Shown piece by piece: positions 1-12,807 of a stretch of 64,000 bases of DNA. The notes beneath the pieces were generated by a model. It was not told where the DNA came from and did not search any database. It saw only the letters and a program-made list of their open reading frames with translations. The stretch is from Desulfobacterales bacterium. GTDB lineage: Bacteria; Desulfobacterota; Desulfobacteria; Desulfobacterales; JANQIE01. How positions within the stretch are numbered: position 1 is the stretch's first letter; each line of letters begins with the position of its first letter. The stretch is from positions 16,590-80,589 of the forward strand of contig JANQIE010000085.1 in assembly GCA_028282295.1 (NCBI GenBank), given 5' to 3'. Position numbers and translations under genes: made by a program.

Positions 1-261
1 CATGCCCACATGATTCATGGCGATGCCGTCGCAGACACCGATGGTGCCGAACTCCACGGGTGTGCCGCCGGCGGTGTAAATCCCGGCCTTGACCGCCTCG
101 ACCAGTTTGTCGAGATGAACGTGCCCCGGAATGATGGTGTTGGCGGAATTGGCAATACCGATCAACGGTTTTTTGATTTCACTGTCGGTGTATCCCATGG
201 CCTTGAACAGACTGCGGTGCGGCGCGCGTTCGATGCCTTTTTTGACGTTGTCGCTTTTCAT
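1..261 (-). CDS. ilvD: Dihydroxy-acid dehydratase, N-terminal part (truncated by window edge)
   Basis: Reverse-strand translation [87 protein letters not shown] matches IlvD N-termini; AAGGAG Shine-Dalgarno upstream of the ATG. Confidence 0.9.
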   Translation of the reverse strand, partial: MKSDNVKKGIERAPHRSLFKAMGYTDSEIKKPLIGIANSANTIIPGHVHLDKLVEAVKAGIYTAGGTPVEFGTIGVCDGIAMNHVGM

Positions 262-354
262 ACCCGGTATCTCCTTATCGATGGACATTTGTTGGACATT
301 TGTTCACAAAAGTTCAAGCTCTACCGTTTTCGGGTCGTGTTAAAACCAAAAAAA

Positions 355-388
355 ATCCGTTATCAGCGCTTGGGGCTGATAACGGATT
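355..388 (-). terminator. Intrinsic terminator/attenuator of the ilvD leader
   Basis: Minus-strand AATCCGTTATCAGC-CCCAAGC-GCTGATAACGGATT stem followed by a T tract (TTTTTTTTGGTTT). Confidence 0.88.
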
Positions 389-413
389 TTAAAGTTTCTT
401 GGTGGTCAGGCAG

Positions 414-515
414 TCAGCCCGTTATCAACCCTTTGTCCTCGTAGTCGAGAAGTACAACCACGAGGCTGAGAATAAGGATAAGAAGGTTGATAACGGTTAC
501 GTTTTGAATCATCAT
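414..515 (-). CDS. Branched-chain amino acid leader peptide (IlvL-like), 33 aa: MMIQNVTVINLLILILSLVVVLLDYEDKGLITG
   Basis: Small minus-strand ORF absent from the ORF track; 18 of 33 residues are I/L/V; AGGT upstream of ATG; followed by mutually exclusive hairpins and ilvD. Confidence 0.88.
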   Translation of the reverse strand: MMIQNVTVINLLILILSLVVVLLDYEDKGLITG

Positions 516-544
516 ATTACCTGAAAATTCGATGTTGGCTTCAA

Positions 545-573
545 GCCATATCAGCCTGTTTTTACCCTGTCAA
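545..573 (-). promoter_or_regulatory. Putative sigma70 promoter for the ilv leader
   Basis: Minus strand TTGACA-17 nt-TATGGC upstream of the leader peptide. Confidence 0.55.
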
Positions 574-683
574 GCAGTTTTCGTTAGGAGTACGTTAAAA
601 AAAATGAAGATATTCGGACTGTTGCCGGTTGACTCCGTTCATGGCTTTGCCTACATTGGAAAAAATCAACAGCCAAAAAAACT

Positions 684-1322
684 ATGTCACTAAAAACGTT
701 CCAAAATTTGCCGGTCGCCAAACAACGGCGCATCACGCAGGCGGCGGTGGATGAATTCAGCGTCAAGGGGTACGCCGGCGCGAGCATCAACGCCATTGTG
801 AAGAACCTGGGCATTGCCAAGGGGTCCATTTTTCAGTACTTCGGCGATAAAAAGGGGCTCTTTCTGTTTGTGTTCGATCATGCCATGCAGATGGTCAAGG
901 GCAACCTGAAAACCGTGCGCGAATCGACCCGGGAAGAAGATCTGTTCACCCGGCTTGAAAAAACCATGCTGGCCGGGGTGCTGTTTTTAAATGAGCATCC
1001 GGTGATTTACAAACTTTACCTGACGATCATGTTCGAGTCGGGGATTCCCTTTCGCACCGAGATCCTGACGTCCCTGCGTCAGTATAGTGTGAAATACCTG
1101 CGGGGGCTGCTCGAAGACGCACACCGGCGCGGCGAGTTGCGCGAGGATCTCGATCTGGACAAGGCCGGGTTTTTACTCGATGCGGTGATGGATCGTTTTT
1201 TACAGGCTCAGACCACGGCCCACCTGGACGCCGGCCTGGGGGTCTACCAGTGTGACATGGAGACGGCCCGCCGTTGGGTGACCGGGCTGTTGGCGGTTAT
1301 GCGCACGGGGGTTTTGAAGTAA
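684..1322 (+). CDS. TetR/AcrR family transcriptional regulator
   Basis: N-terminal TetR HTH: KQRRITQAAVDEFSVKGYAGASINAIVKNLGIAKGSIFQYFGDKKGLF. Confidence 0.9.
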   Translation: MSLKTFQNLPVAKQRRITQAAVDEFSVKGYAGASINAIVKNLGIAKGSIFQYFGDKKGLFLFVFDHAMQMVKGNLKTVRESTREEDLFTRLEKTMLAGVLFLNEHPVIYKLYLTIMFESGIPFRTEILTSLRQYSVKYLRGLLEDAHRRGELREDLDLDKAGFLLDAVMDRFLQAQTTAHLDAGLGVYQCDMETARRWVTGLLAVMRTGVLK

Positions 1323-1323
1323 A

Positions 1324-2094
1324 ATGGGCGATCGTTCGACTGACGGCGATATTCTTGTCGTTGCCGCCGTTGATGATGAATCGGTTTTGTTGGCTGACCA
1401 ACTGGAGTATCCCGGCCGGCAGTATTGCGGCCACCGTGACGTGTTGACCGGCAGACTCATGCAATGGCCGGTGCGCTTGCTGACCGCCGGGGTCGGTCTT
1501 GTGAATACGGCCCAGGCGTTGACCGCCGCCATTGAATCCCGGCGGCCACGCTTGATTATCCAGATCGGTTCGGCCGGGGTGTTTGGCCAAAGCGGTTTGG
1601 ATGTCGGTGCAATCGGTCTGGCCACGTGTGAAATCGATGTTCAGTTGGGATTGGAAACGCCAAACGCCGGTGTGGCCGATTCGGCGGCGCAATTGCCGTT
1701 TGCAGTGCTCAGGACGGCAGGGCGCGCCTATACGAATCGATTTGAATTGCCCGCGGGGTGGGTGGCGTGGGCCAAAACCACGCTCCAATCTCATGCCCGG
1801 TTTGAAGGCGTGCCGGTCGCCGACGGTCCTTTTGTCACTGTGAGCACCGTCACCACCACGGACCGGCGCGCGCAGGCACTTTATGCTGAACACGCTGGCA
1901 TCATGGAAAACATGGAAGGGGCGGCGGCGGCCCATTTGGCGTTGTTTTACAACCTTGCGCTGGTGGAGGTGCGGACCGCGAGCAATCTTGTCGGCCATCG
2001 GGACCGCCGGTCGTGGCGGCTCGCCGAGGCCCACCGGACCTGTTGCGAGGCGGTTTTAACCTTGATGGCGGCCATGGATCGGGCGCCGTTTTGA
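1324..2094 (+). CDS. mqnB: Futalosine hydrolase
   Basis: Nucleosidase-type protein (LLTAGVGLVNTAQALTAAIE..IIQIGSAGVFGQSGL..ENMEGAAAAHLA) adjacent to mqnD. Confidence 0.85.
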   Translation: MGDRSTDGDILVVAAVDDESVLLADQLEYPGRQYCGHRDVLTGRLMQWPVRLLTAGVGLVNTAQALTAAIESRRPRLIIQIGSAGVFGQSGLDVGAIGLATCEIDVQLGLETPNAGVADSAAQLPFAVLRTAGRAYTNRFELPAGWVAWAKTTLQSHARFEGVPVADGPFVTVSTVTTTDRRAQALYAEHAGIMENMEGAAAAHLALFYNLALVEVRTASNLVGHRDRRSWRLAEAHRTCCEAVLTLMAAMDRAPF

Positions 2095-2175
2095 ATAGGC
2101 TTCAAGAAAACGCGGTTGCCCATTGCGAGAAACAACAGTTATTATTAAACCGGCGGCTAAATAGGCAGACCTTCG

Positions 2176-2243
2176 TCATGCCGGACTTGATCCGGCATCC
2201 AGAATTGACACTTGATGCCGGCGCTCGCCGGGATCACAATTTT
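2176..2243. repeat. REP-like intergenic palindromic repeat
   Basis: gtcatgccggacttgatccggcatccag...gatgccggcgctcgccgggatcac, a common short dispersed palindrome type; a related piece lies at about 13001-13021. Confidence 0.6.
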
Positions 2244-2271
2244 AAAGGTATTTTATTGCCGGGTTAATAAT

Positions 2272-3111
2272 ATGCTTCAAACGCTTTCCCTGGCCTATTC
2301 CACTTGCCCGAATGACACGTTTCTTTTTTACGCCCTGGCTCACGCCAAGGTTACGGTGCCGCAAATCGGTTTCGATATTGTTTTGGATGATGTGGAAACC
2401 CTGAATCAGGCCGCCCGGCACGGCCGTTACGACATCACCAAAATGTCCTTTGCCGCGTTGGGACACTTGCAGGATCGCTATGCGTTGCTGCGCAGTGGAG
2501 CGGCTTTGGGCCGCGGCTGCGGTCCATTGGTGGTGGCCCGGCCCGGTTTCGATATCAACCGTCTGGCGCAAACACCGGTGGCGGTGCCCGGCTTGTGGAC
2601 CACGGCTCATTTGCTGCTGGCGCTCTACTTGGACGACGTTCCGAATGCACAACCGATGGTGTTCGATCAGGTCATGCCGGCGGTCAAAGCCGGCGCGTAC
2701 CGGGCCGGGGTGATTATTCATGAAGGCCGCTTTACCTATCCGGCTTACGGTTTGCAGTGTCTGGTCGATTTAGGACAGTGGTGGGAGGCCCAGACCGGTT
2801 TGCCGATTCCGCTGGGGGCCATTGCCATACGGCGCAATATGCCCGGCAAGACCGCTGCCCGGATCGAAAAGGCCATCCGGGCCAGTTTGACGTTTGCCCG
2901 CCGCCATCCGGCGCAAGTCCGGCCCTACATCGATCATCACGCTCAAGAGATGGCCCCGGATGTGGTGGATCAACACATCGAATTGTATGTCAATGATTTT
3001 ACGCTCGATCTTGGCGACGAGGGGAGGCGGGCCGTGGCAACATTGTTTGAGCGGGGCCGTCGCAACGGTGTTCTGCCCCCTGGTTCACGGCCGTTGTTTA
3101 TCGCAGATTAA
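2272..3111 (+). CDS. mqnD: 1,4-dihydroxy-6-naphthoate synthase
   Basis: LSLAYSTCPNDTFLFYALAHAKV... typical MqnD N-terminus; downstream of mqnB. Confidence 0.9.
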   Translation: MLQTLSLAYSTCPNDTFLFYALAHAKVTVPQIGFDIVLDDVETLNQAARHGRYDITKMSFAALGHLQDRYALLRSGAALGRGCGPLVVARPGFDINRLAQTPVAVPGLWTTAHLLLALYLDDVPNAQPMVFDQVMPAVKAGAYRAGVIIHEGRFTYPAYGLQCLVDLGQWWEAQTGLPIPLGAIAIRRNMPGKTAARIEKAIRASLTFARRHPAQVRPYIDHHAQEMAPDVVDQHIELYVNDFTLDLGDEGRRAVATLFERGRRNGVLPPGSRPLFIAD

Positions 3112-3117
3112 GGTGAA

Positions 3118-3978
3118 TTACGCGACAAACGCAGGTTCAACCGGTTTGTCGCACAAACCGTTGACATACGCGAGTTGGAAAAAACAGGTCAGCCCTGCCA
3201 GGTGGCGCGGCGTCAACGCATAGCTTAGATGCTGAAAGTAGGCGCGGCAGCGATTCAGGTCGAGACCGAGCTCGGCCGCGGCCCGTGCGCACAGGTCGCT
3301 CTGGTGGCGGCGGCCCTGTTGGTGTGACTGCGCAAACAGGGATGTCAGGCGCCGGATGCTGTCCGGCTGTTGCGCGGCAAATTGTTTGCGCACGGCCCAC
3401 ACGGCAAAGACAAAGGGCAGCCGGGTGCGGTCATGCCACATTTTCCCCAAATCGTACACATAGCCGAAACTACCGCGCCAGTTATAGCGCAGGGCCGCAT
3501 CACCGATGATCAGGGCGGCATCGATCTGCGTTGATAGACGCTCGGGCGGTCCCACCGGGCCGGTGATGAACCGGGCGTCGATGTCTTCCATCCGCAGGAG
3601 CAGTTTGACCAGGGCGGCGGCCGAGGCCGACTCATCAGTCAGCAAAACAGTGCCGGTCGTCAGTTCACCCATTGGTCTGCGGCTCACCAGCAGCACGCTC
3701 ATCACCTTGCCTTCGCAGGCAATCGATTGACCGGGCATCAGCAGCCAATCGGCCTGATTCAGGGCATACGCCATGGAAGATACCGGACTGACATCCAGAC
3801 GGCTGTCGGCCAGCATCCGGTTCAGAACCGCCGGTGGGTGGTTGTGCAATTGCAGCCAGGCGGGCCGCAACCCGTTGTCCAGGCCGTAGTAAAGCGGAGC
3901 GACGTTCAGGTAGTTGATCCGGCCCAGTTTTACCGGTGTGATTGGTGTCGGCGGTTGATGTGACGTATCTGTTTTCAT
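3118..3978 (-). CDS. mqnA: Chorismate dehydratase (menaquinone biosynthesis)
   Basis: KLGRINYLNVAPLYYGLD typical MqnA N-terminus; clustered with mqnC/mqnE. Confidence 0.88.
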   Translation of the reverse strand: MKTDTSHQPPTPITPVKLGRINYLNVAPLYYGLDNGLRPAWLQLHNHPPAVLNRMLADSRLDVSPVSSMAYALNQADWLLMPGQSIACEGKVMSVLLVSRRPMGELTTGTVLLTDESASAAALVKLLLRMEDIDARFITGPVGPPERLSTQIDAALIIGDAALRYNWRGSFGYVYDLGKMWHDRTRLPFVFAVWAVRKQFAAQQPDSIRRLTSLFAQSHQQGRRHQSDLCARAAAELGLDLNRCRAYFQHLSYALTPRHLAGLTCFFQLAYVNGLCDKPVEPAFVA

Positions 3979-3982
3979 GGTG

Positions 3983-5146
3983 TTATTGGGTGTTGTGCAC
4001 GATGGTTTCAATCACCGCCCGGCGGTGGTTACAATGCAGCGGCCGATAAACCGGGGCGTCTTTTTTACCGGGTGTCAGGGTACCCCAGGCGGCATGCAGC
4101 CCCAACGCCCGCGCGCCGTGGCAGGTGGCCATGGCAAACAACACGGCCGGGTCGACCTGCTGATAGGACCGGGCGGCAAAGGCCAACTCGTCCCACATGC
4201 TAAGCGACCGCACGCTCGCCAAACTGTCGGTGCCCAACGCCGGTTGCAAGCCCGCGGCCAGCATGCGTTGCAGGTCTGGCAACCGCTGGTGCAGATTTTG
4301 ATTGCTGCGCGGGCAGAGGCAAACCGCCGTTTGTCTATTTGCCAGAACCGCTATGTCCGTATCGTCGGCGTGCAGGGCATGAACCACCAGGGTGTCGCGA
4401 TCCAGCAGGCCGAGCCGGTCCAGGTACTGGATAGGCGAGGCCGCCGGTAGCGGCCAGTCGTCGTGATCGATCCCGCGCGACTTTATGAAATCGCTCCAGG
4501 CGCCCTGGCCGGTGGTGATGAATGCCGTCTCGGCGGCGGATTCGGACACGTGAATTGCCATGGGGCGTTTTTGCTGCTGTGTTATCGCCTTGATTTTTTG
4601 CAGCAGTTTCGGTGCAGTCGTGTGCGGGGCGTGCCCGGCCAGCGAAGTGGTGACAAGCCCGGTGTCCGGTTGCCGGTCCCCAAATGAGGCCGTCGTCCCC
4701 AAATGCTCCTGAAACCGGATACCGGCCAAACCGGACTGCTCCATGGCCGGTCCACTCAATCCCAAGGTCGAAACGTCGCCCACGACCCGGCAACCCGATG
4801 CATACAATCCCTTGGCGGCCCCGGCAGCCCCGGCGGCAAGGTCCTGACGGTTGACGGTTTCACGTTGGGCGAGCAGCTCGCGCACCCAGGTTTCGAATCC
4901 TTGCGTCCGGCAAACCTGGCCGTGAAGGGCACTGAGTTCCAAATGGGTGTGTGTGTTGACCAGACCGGGGGTCAGGATACCCGGGCCATGGTCGACTACC
5001 CGGACACCTGAAGGCCCGTGCCCTTTGCCAACATCGACAATGCGGCCGTTGACGGCATGGATGTAACCGGTTTCGATGATGATTTCCGGTGTTGCCACAA
5101 CCCATCCGGCTTTATGAACCCTTGCGTGTAAATGGTTGGTTTCCAT
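3983..5146 (-). CDS. Amidohydrolase family protein, probable aminodeoxyfutalosine deaminase
   Basis: GILTPGLVNTHTHLELSAL metal-binding motif, LVVHALHADD, CPRSNQNLH; position in the mqn cluster. Confidence 0.78.
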   Translation of the reverse strand: METNHLHARVHKAGWVVATPEIIIETGYIHAVNGRIVDVGKGHGPSGVRVVDHGPGILTPGLVNTHTHLELSALHGQVCRTQGFETWVRELLAQRETVNRQDLAAGAAGAAKGLYASGCRVVGDVSTLGLSGPAMEQSGLAGIRFQEHLGTTASFGDRQPDTGLVTTSLAGHAPHTTAPKLLQKIKAITQQQKRPMAIHVSESAAETAFITTGQGAWSDFIKSRGIDHDDWPLPAASPIQYLDRLGLLDRDTLVVHALHADDTDIAVLANRQTAVCLCPRSNQNLHQRLPDLQRMLAAGLQPALGTDSLASVRSLSMWDELAFAARSYQQVDPAVLFAMATCHGARALGLHAAWGTLTPGKKDAPVYRPLHCNHRRAVIETIVHNTQ

Positions 5147-5153
5147 GCGTTGC

Positions 5154-6221
<1,068 letters not shown>

Positions 6222-6228
6222 GATCTGC

Positions 6229-7347
6229 CTATTCGATGCCGCCCGCGCGGACCGTTGGCCCGGTGGTGGCGACCGGTTGATAAAAAGAATCGCGTTGCAC
6301 CGGCTTAAAACCGGCCTTGGCGATTAAACGGCGCAGTTGTGACGGGTTCAAGCCCTTGGCGGTGACGGCGCCGGCAGTGTGGGTGATTTTTTCCTCGATA
6401 ATGGTGCCGTCCAGGTCGTCGGCGCCGAAGGCCAGCGCGGTCTGCGCCGTTTTCTCGCCGATCATGACCCAGTAGGCTTTGATATGCGCGAAATTGTCCA
6501 ATATCAGCCGGGCGATGGCCACGGCTTTTAAATCGTCGAAACCGGTGGTGGGGTGCAGGTGGCTTAAACCGGTGTTGGCGGCGTGAAACGCCAGCGGGAT
6601 AAACGCTGAGAAACCGTTGGTTTCGCTCTGCAAGCTGCGCAGGCGCAGCAGGTGTTCGACGCGTTCGGCGTCGGTTTCGATGTGTCCGTAAAGCATGGTG
6701 GCGTTGGCGCTCAGGCCGGCCCGGTGTACCGCGCGCATGACTTCCAGCCAGCGGCGGTAGCCGATTTTGCGGGGAAACAGCCGGTCGTGGATGCGGTCGC
6801 TCATGACTTCGGCGCCCCCCCCCGGCAACATGGCTAAGCCCGCCGCCTTGAGCCGGGCGATGGTTGCATCCAGGCCGAGCCTGGATATGGCGGCCAAGTG
6901 GTCGATTTCCACGGCGGTGAAGGCTTTAATGGTGGCTTTGGGCCGAATCTCACGAATGGTCGCCAGCAGGTCAAGATAGTAGGTGAGGGGTAATTCCGGG
7001 TTCAGGCCGCCCACCACATGGATTTCAGTGATCGGTTCATCAATGCGGGACAGCAGTTTGGCGCGAACGGCCTCACGATCCAGGGTGAAGGTGTCAGGGG
7101 CGTCCTGATCCTGTCCGTAGGCGCAAAATTTGCAGCGGTTTGCGCAGATATTGGTATAGTTGAGGTGCTGGTTGTAAACGAAATAGGCGCGGTTGCCGTG
7201 ACGTCGGCGGCGCATGAAGTCGGCCATGCGGCCGATGCCGATGATGTCGTTGCTGCGGTAAAGCCGGAGGCCGTCCTCGAAATCGAGGGACCGGTCTGCG
7301 TGTACTTTTTCAAATATCGGCAGCAGATGTTTGTCGAGAACCTGCAT
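6229..7347 (-). CDS. mqnE: Aminofutalosine synthase (radical SAM)
   Basis: NYTNICANRCKFCAYG radical-SAM motif, MLPGGGAEV; MqnE-type sequence. Confidence 0.9.
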   Translation of the reverse strand: MQVLDKHLLPIFEKVHADRSLDFEDGLRLYRSNDIIGIGRMADFMRRRRHGNRAYFVYNQHLNYTNICANRCKFCAYGQDQDAPDTFTLDREAVRAKLLSRIDEPITEIHVVGGLNPELPLTYYLDLLATIREIRPKATIKAFTAVEIDHLAAISRLGLDATIARLKAAGLAMLPGGGAEVMSDRIHDRLFPRKIGYRRWLEVMRAVHRAGLSANATMLYGHIETDAERVEHLLRLRSLQSETNGFSAFIPLAFHAANTGLSHLHPTTGFDDLKAVAIARLILDNFAHIKAYWVMIGEKTAQTALAFGADDLDGTIIEEKITHTAGAVTAKGLNPSQLRRLIAKAGFKPVQRDSFYQPVATTGPTVRAGGIE

Positions 7348-7547
7348 GTTCTTTTTATTATTACAATTATTGGATAGATAGTGTTGGCCCCGGAAAAGTG
7401 ACCAGGTGGTCATTTAATAGCGGCAACAGTCCGGTTTGGCAAGCTTTTTATTGACTTTCAAAGGGGCCGACGAAATTATAGATGCCTTCAAAAGCGAGTC
7501 GTGCTAATCTGTTCCTGCACACGCTGTGATTATAAGAGGTAATATCC

Positions 7548-8744
7548 ATGACCGACCCCTTCAAAACCCGTGATTGCTGCCCGTCGAAATCTTCGGCTGG
7601 CGGCTGTGAAACGTCCACCATATCGCTGATGGATCATATGCCGTCCAATGAACCCTGTTGCGGACCGGATCTGGCGTGCGCTAGCCGTCCGGATGAAAGA
7701 CCGGGCTACATTCTGTGGCATTTTGTCGATAAATTTATTCGCACCCCTGCCGGGCCGGTGCCGCAGGTGCAAACCCAATTGACGCGCCGGGATGTGCGCG
7801 GCAATCTGGCGGTGCGACTGGGCATTAATCGATTTGAGTACAAGGTGGCCCCGGGGCTATATTGCGTTGGAACCCCCGGAGCGGAGGCCCCGGTGGTGGT
7901 GACCGCCAATTATAAGCTGACTTTCGATGCGGTGCGCCGGTCCCTGCATTGCCGGGATGCCTGGATTCTGGTGCTGGAAACGCATGGTATCAATGTCTGG
8001 TGCGCGGCGGGCAAAGGGACGTTCGGCACCCAGGAGATCATTCGACGCGTCAAGGCCACTGAATTGGCACAGGTGGTAAACCACCGCCGTTTGATCGTGC
8101 CGCAATTGGGTGCGGTGGGGGTTGCGGCTCACCTGGTCAGCAAGGGCTGCGGTTTCAAGGTGATCTGGGGACCGGTTCGCGCCGAGGATTTAAATGAATT
8201 TCTCGCCGCTGGCAACAAGGCCGGCCCGCAAATGCGCAAGGTGACTTTTACTCTGTGGGAACGGTTGGTGCTTGTGCCGGTGGAAATCAATAACCTGGGC
8301 CGGCATTTGTTGTGGCTGACACTAGCCCTTTTCGTCCTGTCGGGTATCGGCGGCGGCATATTTTCAATCACCGCCGCTCTTGAAAGGTCTGTCATGGGGT
8401 TGGCGGCGGTTGCTGCGGGCATCCTTGCCGGCGCCGTGGCCGCGCCGGTATTGTTGCCCTGGCTTCCGGGCCGCGCCTTTGCGGTAAAAGGGACGGTGAC
8501 CGGCGCCGTTGCGGGACTGCTTGTGTTGATATTGTTCTGGGCGCGGGCCGGCACGCTGGAGCTGCTGGCGTTGCTGTGTTTCACTGTTGCGCTGAGCAGT
8601 TTTCTGGCGATGAATTTTACCGGGTCGACACCGTTTACGTCGCCCACCGGCGTTGAAAAAGAGATGCGCAAGGCAATACCGGTGCAACTGTTGGCGGTTG
8701 GGTTGTCGGCCGTGGCCTGGATCGGGGCGGGTTTCGCAGGGTAG
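7548..8744 (+). CDS. hgcA: Mercury methylation corrinoid protein HgcA
   Basis: Cap-helix motif NVWCAAGKGTFGT (consensus N(V/I)WCA(A/G)GK), C-terminal multi-TM domain, followed by an HgcB-like ferredoxin. Confidence 0.93.
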   Translation: MTDPFKTRDCCPSKSSAGGCETSTISLMDHMPSNEPCCGPDLACASRPDERPGYILWHFVDKFIRTPAGPVPQVQTQLTRRDVRGNLAVRLGINRFEYKVAPGLYCVGTPGAEAPVVVTANYKLTFDAVRRSLHCRDAWILVLETHGINVWCAAGKGTFGTQEIIRRVKATELAQVVNHRRLIVPQLGAVGVAAHLVSKGCGFKVIWGPVRAEDLNEFLAAGNKAGPQMRKVTFTLWERLVLVPVEINNLGRHLLWLTLALFVLSGIGGGIFSITAALERSVMGLAAVAAGILAGAVAAPVLLPWLPGRAFAVKGTVTGAVAGLLVLILFWARAGTLELLALLCFTVALSSFLAMNFTGSTPFTSPTGVEKEMRKAIPVQLLAVGLSAVAWIGAGFAG

Positions 8745-8808
8745 GATCGCCGGAATCAGAATGTTGCCCCCTCTACCATATAAGAATAGAAGAAAGGGAT
8801 AATGGAAG

Positions 8809-9099
8809 ATGCAGCGATTTCGCTATTTACCGGAGGTAACCACCTTGAAATTGAATGCCGGGGCCTGCGTTGGTTGCGGCATGTGCGAGGCGGTCTGTCC
8901 GCACACGGTTTTCGCCGTCCATGAGCGCAAGGCCCGGATCGTTGATCTGGACGGCTGCATGGAGTGCGGCGCCTGTGCCATCAATTGTCCTGCTGAGGCG
9001 ATCACGGTAACGCCGGGTGTTGGTTGTGCCGGCTACATCATCCAATCCTGGATCAAAGGCAAGGAAAATGCCGCTTGCGGCGGACCGGGATGTTGTTGA
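8809..9099 (+). CDS. hgcB: Mercury methylation ferredoxin HgcB
   Basis: Two CxxCxxCxxxCP clusters (CVGCGMCEAVCP, CMECGACAINCP), conserved GVGCAGY cysteine, terminal Cys pair GPGCC; directly downstream of hgcA. Confidence 0.93.
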   Translation: MQRFRYLPEVTTLKLNAGACVGCGMCEAVCPHTVFAVHERKARIVDLDGCMECGACAINCPAEAITVTPGVGCAGYIIQSWIKGKENAACGGPGCC

Positions 9100-9339
9100 T
9101 TCGAACGTGTCAATTGGGTGCGGTGGTTGGATGAAATTTTGATGTCCTGTACGCACCCACGGCGCACTGTCCGGTCCTTTATTTCATTTATTTCATTTTA
9201 TTCGCTTCGGTCCTGTACAACTTCTGATTTTGTCATTTGTTCCACTCCTTTTGAGCCGACCATTCATTTCCCGCGACCGAATTCAATCCATTGGCGACCG
9301 CCGGTAAGCGGTGTCACTAAATTGTTAGTCGGAGGAGCT

Positions 9340-10083
9340 ATGTGGAAATACCTGGTGTTGAGTATTTGCATTTGGGGGTCTATTGGGATTTTACCGAGTG
9401 ATACCGGCGCGTTTGATCTGGAGATCGTGACGGAGGAGTGGGCACCGTATAATTACAAGAATGGTGACGTGTTGACCGGATTTTCGGTGGAGATCGTTCG
9501 CGCCATTATTGCCGAGTTGGGCGAGAAACATGAAATTCATCTATATCCGCCGGCGCGAAGCTCCATGATGATTGAGAAAATGCCGAATGTGATGAAATTC
9601 TCATGGTTCCGCACACCGGCGCGGGAGAAAAATTTCAAATGGATCGGTCCCATTTCCCAGGATGCGGTCTATTTTTACAAGAAAAAAGGGGACCAGCGGG
9701 TCTTCAAGACAATCGAGGATATCAAGCGCGCCGACAATATTACGGTTCCGCATCGCGGTCTCATTTTGAAGCATGTTGAGGCGCTTGGAATTACGAACAT
9801 TACCAAAATCCCCAACAAGGAGGGGCAATTTCTGCACCTGTTTCGGGGTGAAGCGGATCTTTGCGTCAATTCAACTCCCCTGGGCATTGCCTACTATCTC
9901 GAAATGTTGAACATGCCTGCGGATGCCCTGGTGCAAACCCAGGTGAAGTTGTTGGAATTTCCGCTTTACATCGCGTGTTCCAAGGCGATTCCTGATAGTG
10001 TGGTCACCAAATGGCAAGAAGCGTTGGATCGCGTCAAGGCGTCAGGGCAATATAAGCGGATTTATGATAAGTATCTGAACTAG
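9340..10083 (+). CDS. Periplasmic solute-binding protein, family 3 (ABC/amino-acid type)
   Basis: Signal peptide MWKYLVLSICIWGSIGILPSDTGAFD then EWAPYNYKNGDVLTGFSVEIVRAI; GGAGGAG SD at 9331; no permease/ATPase adjacent. Confidence 0.78.
   Translation: MWKYLVLSICIWGSIGILPSDTGAFDLEIVTEEWAPYNYKNGDVLTGFSVEIVRAIIAELGEKHEIHLYPPARSSMMIEKMPNVMKFSWFRTPAREKNFKWIGPISQDAVYFYKKKGDQRVFKTIEDIKRADNITVPHRGLILKHVEALGITNITKIPNKEGQFLHLFRGEADLCVNSTPLGIAYYLEMLNMPADALVQTQVKLLEFPLYIACSKAIPDSVVTKWQEALDRVKASGQYKRIYDKYLN

Positions 10084-12807
<2,724 letters not shown>

Noticed and set aside
10-444. 144-aa plus-strand ORF at window start
   Set aside because: Antisense to ilvD and the attenuator; no domain.
355-515. 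T-box or classical riboswitch upstream of ilvD
   Set aside because: No T-box motif; the I/L/V-rich leader ORF with alternating hairpins explains the region better.
1297-2034. 245-aa minus-strand ORF opposite mqnB
   Set aside because: Low-complexity composition, no family resemblance, overlaps a well-supported mqnB.
7414-7547. Cobalamin riboswitch upstream of hgcA
   Set aside because: Intergenic region is short (~134 bp) and lacks a recognisable B12-box.
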